Below the pieces are notes generated by a model, which saw nothing but the letters and a program-made list of their open reading frames with translations, did not search any database and was not told the origin of the DNA. From Hydractinia symbiolongicarpus (Eukaryota; Cnidaria; Hydrozoa; Anthoathecata; Hydractiniidae), in NCBI RefSeq assembly GCF_029227915.1, contig NC_079876.1, forward strand, positions 38,051,828 to 38,115,827: DNA of 64,000 bases, in the 5' to 3' direction. This document shows, in pieces, positions 61,771 through 64,000 of the stretch. The stretch's first letter is position 1; each line of letters opens with the position of its first letter. The position numbers and the translations under genes are program-made.

Positions 61771-64000
61771 ATAACGACTAGGATTGGTGCCACAGTAAAA
61801 AAATTGCGTTTTCATCTTAATTCTTAAATGAAGCGCTACCACAGCGACCAGTGTAGTCGCTGAGTTTCGGCAATCATGTCATATTAAGAACAATGTTATT
61901 TCTTGGAGTCCAATTGTCTCACTTTCATATTTATAAGGTCACAGTCCATACTCAGTTCAATTAATTCCCACAGTCAATCGTTTCGCTGTTAAAAGCCATA
62001 CAACTTAGTAATACCTGAAAAATATCAAGAAATACATGTTGGTAGGAATATGTGACTCAAGCGTTGTAACTCAAACGGATTGATACTGTTAAAAAGTCAA
62101 TGAAATGTAGTTTTTGAAACTGTCGCTATTTCTTCAGCGCGCGATAACGGCTAGGATTTGTCCCACAGTAAAAAAATGACTTTTTCATCTTAATTCTTAA
62201 ATGAAGCGCTACCACAGCGCCAAGTGTAGTCGTTGAGTTTCGGCAATCATGTCAAATTAAGAACAATGTTATTTCTTGGAATCCAATTGTCTCATTTATT
62301 ACATTCATCAGGTCACAGTCCAAAGTTAGTTCAATTAAGTCCCACAGTCAATCGTTTCATTGTTAAAGGCGATGCAACCTAGTAATATCAGAAAAATATC
62401 GCTAAATTCATGTTGGTACAAATATGTGACGCAACCGTTGTAACTCAAACGGACTGACACCGTTAGAGAGTCAATGAAATGTAGTTTTTGAAACTGTCGC
62501 TATTTCTTCAGGGCGCAATAACGGCTAGGATTGGTCCCACAGTAAAAAATGACTTATTTATCTAAATTCTTAAATGAAGCGCTACCACAGCGCCCAGTGT
62601 AATCGCTGAGTTCCGGCAATCATGTCAAGTTAAAAAGAATGTTATTTCTTGGAGTCCACTTGTCTCACTTATAACATTTATAAGGTCACAGTCCAAAGTT
62701 AGTTCAATTAAGTCCCAACGTCAATCGCTTCATTGTTAAAGGCGATGCAACCTAGTAATATCGGAAAAATATCGCTAAATACATGTTGGTACGAATATGT
62801 GACCCAACCGTTGAAACTCAAACGGACTGACACCGTTAGAAAGTCAATGAAATATAGTTTTTGAAACTGTCGCTATTTCTTCAGCGCGCGATAACGGCTA
62901 GGATTGGTGCCACAGTAAAAAAATGGCTTTTTCATCTTAATTCTTAAATGAAGCGCTACCACAGCGACCAGTGTAGTCGCTGAGTTTCGGCAATCATGTC
63001 ATATTAAGAGCAATTTTATTTCTTGGAGTCCAATTGTCTCATTTATCACATTCATCAGGTCACAGTCCAAAGTTAGTTCAATTAAGTCCCACAGTCAATC
63101 GTTTCATTGTTAAAGGCGATGCAACCTAGTAATATCAGAAAAATATCGCTAAATTCATGTTGGTACGAATATGTGACGCAACCGTTGTAACTCAAACGGA
63201 CTGACACCGTTAGAAAGTCAATGAAATGTAGTTTTTGAAACTGTCGCTATTTCTTCAGGGCGCATTAACGGCTAGGATTGGTCCCACAGCAAAAAAATGA
63301 CTTTCTTATCTTAATTCTTGAATGAAGCGCTACCACAGCGCCCAGTGTAATCGCTGAGTTCCGGCAATCATGTCAAGTTAAAAAGAATGTTATTTCTTGG
63401 AGTCCACTTGTCTCACTTATAACATTTATCAGGTCACAGTCCAAAGTTAGTTCAATTAAGTCCCACAGTCAATCGTTTCATTTTTAAAGGCGATGCAACC
63501 TAGTAATATCAGAAAAATATCGCTAAATTCATGTTGGTAGGAATATGTGACTCAAGCGTTGTAACTCAAACGGATTGATACTGTTAAAAAGTCAATGAAA
63601 TGTAGTTTTTGAAACTGTCGCTATTTCTTCAAGGCGCGATAACGGCTAGGATTGGTGCCACAGTAAAAAAATGGCTTTTTCATCTTAATTCTTAAATGAA
63701 GCGCTACCACAGCGACCAGTGTAGTCGCTGAGTTTCGGCAATCATGTCATATTAAGAGCAATGTTATTTCTTGGAGTCCAATTGTCTCATTTATCACATT
63801 CATCAGGTCACAGTCCAAAGTTAGTTCAATTAAGTCCCACAGTCAATCGTTTCATTGTTAAAGGCGATGCAACCTAGTAATATCAGAAAAATATCGCTAA
63901 ATTCATGTTGGTACGAATATGTGACGCAACCGTTGTAACTCAAACGGACTGACACCGTTAGAAAGTCAATGAAATGTAGTTTTTGAAACTGTCGCTATTT
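61771..64000. repeat. Satellite monomers at the right window edge
   Basis: About six monomers, several sharing GGTGCCACAGTAAAAAAATG and CATATTAAGAGCAAT. The segments at 62880-63260 and 63640-64000 are close copies about two monomers apart. Nothing but satellite is visible and the array continues beyond the window. Confidence 0.85.

Larger units (their letters stand above)
41701..64000. repeat. 373-bp satellite array, right block
   Basis: About 60 monomers running off the right end of the window, with no gene or further mobile element seen. Sub-structure is listed separately: the end of unit 4, a 3-monomer duplication, single-monomer duplications, 8- and 10-monomer spacings, and a 12-monomer higher-order repeat. 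Right of about 47500 most monomers share GACTTTTTCATCTTAATTC and CGACCAGTGTAGTCGC variants that are uncommon to the left, so the array has regional subfamilies. Confidence 0.95.

Noticed and set aside
1-64000. CENP-B box within the monomer
   Set aside because: By eye I found no match to the NTTCGNNNNANNCGGGN consensus on either strand. A systematic scan would be needed to exclude diverged forms.
1-64000. Internal half-monomer (about 186 bp) ancestry from the two CCCACAGT copies per monomer
   Set aside because: The two CCCACAGT blocks are about 180-190 bp apart, but the sequence around them does not align convincingly. A few shared bases are not enough.

Overview
This window is almost entirely tandem satellite DNA from a eukaryotic, most probably animal, genome. 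The basic unit is an A+T-rich monomer of about 373 bp. A landmark such as the CTAGGATTGG core recurs at 111, 484, 857, 1231 and 1603, and so on to the right end, giving roughly 148 monomers once the inserted elements are subtracted. I see no host protein-coding gene, tRNA, rRNA or CRISPR array. The short open frames inside monomers recur with the repeat and are not genes.

The only other content is four near-identical copies (about 2.16 kb each, minus strand) of a defective non-LTR (LINE) retrotransposon, at 18070-20229, 25452-27610, 34398-36558 and 39541-41700. Each carries an APE-type endonuclease (EN) domain, a frameshift, the start of a reverse transcriptase (RT) region that is joined directly to the element's C-terminal tail (the RT core with the catalytic motifs is missing), a 3' UTR with AATAAA and an interrupted A-rich tail. 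All four sit at the same position in the same monomer variant with identical junctions. They therefore descend from one insertion that was copied by satellite recombination, not from four transpositions. Residue patterns resemble CR1/L2/Jockey-group LINEs of invertebrates. That, with the apparent CpG-decay pattern in the satellite, suggests an invertebrate with germline CpG methylation (for example a cnidarian or mollusc); I cannot name the species.

Layout: 1-1052, monomers at the window edge; 1053-9988, two copies of a 12-monomer higher-order repeat (HOR, period 4468) containing a nested 4-monomer repeat (period 1492); 8290-17241, two copies of a second 12-monomer unit (period 4476) that overlaps the first; 14925-30060, two long units (7382 and 7754 bp) each carrying a retroelement; 30061-33203, rearranged monomers including a 445-bp aberrant one; 33204-43487, two units of about 5142 bp each carrying a retroelement; 43488-54959, mixed 1-, 3-, 8- and 10-monomer duplications; 54960-64000, a third 12-monomer family (period 4482) whose second copy lacks two monomers, then further monomers to the window end.

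The units do not cooperate as genes. The window records repeated unequal exchange, with the LINE fragment carried as a passenger. HOR organisation of this kind is typical of centromeric or pericentromeric satellite, but nothing in the sequence alone proves that location.
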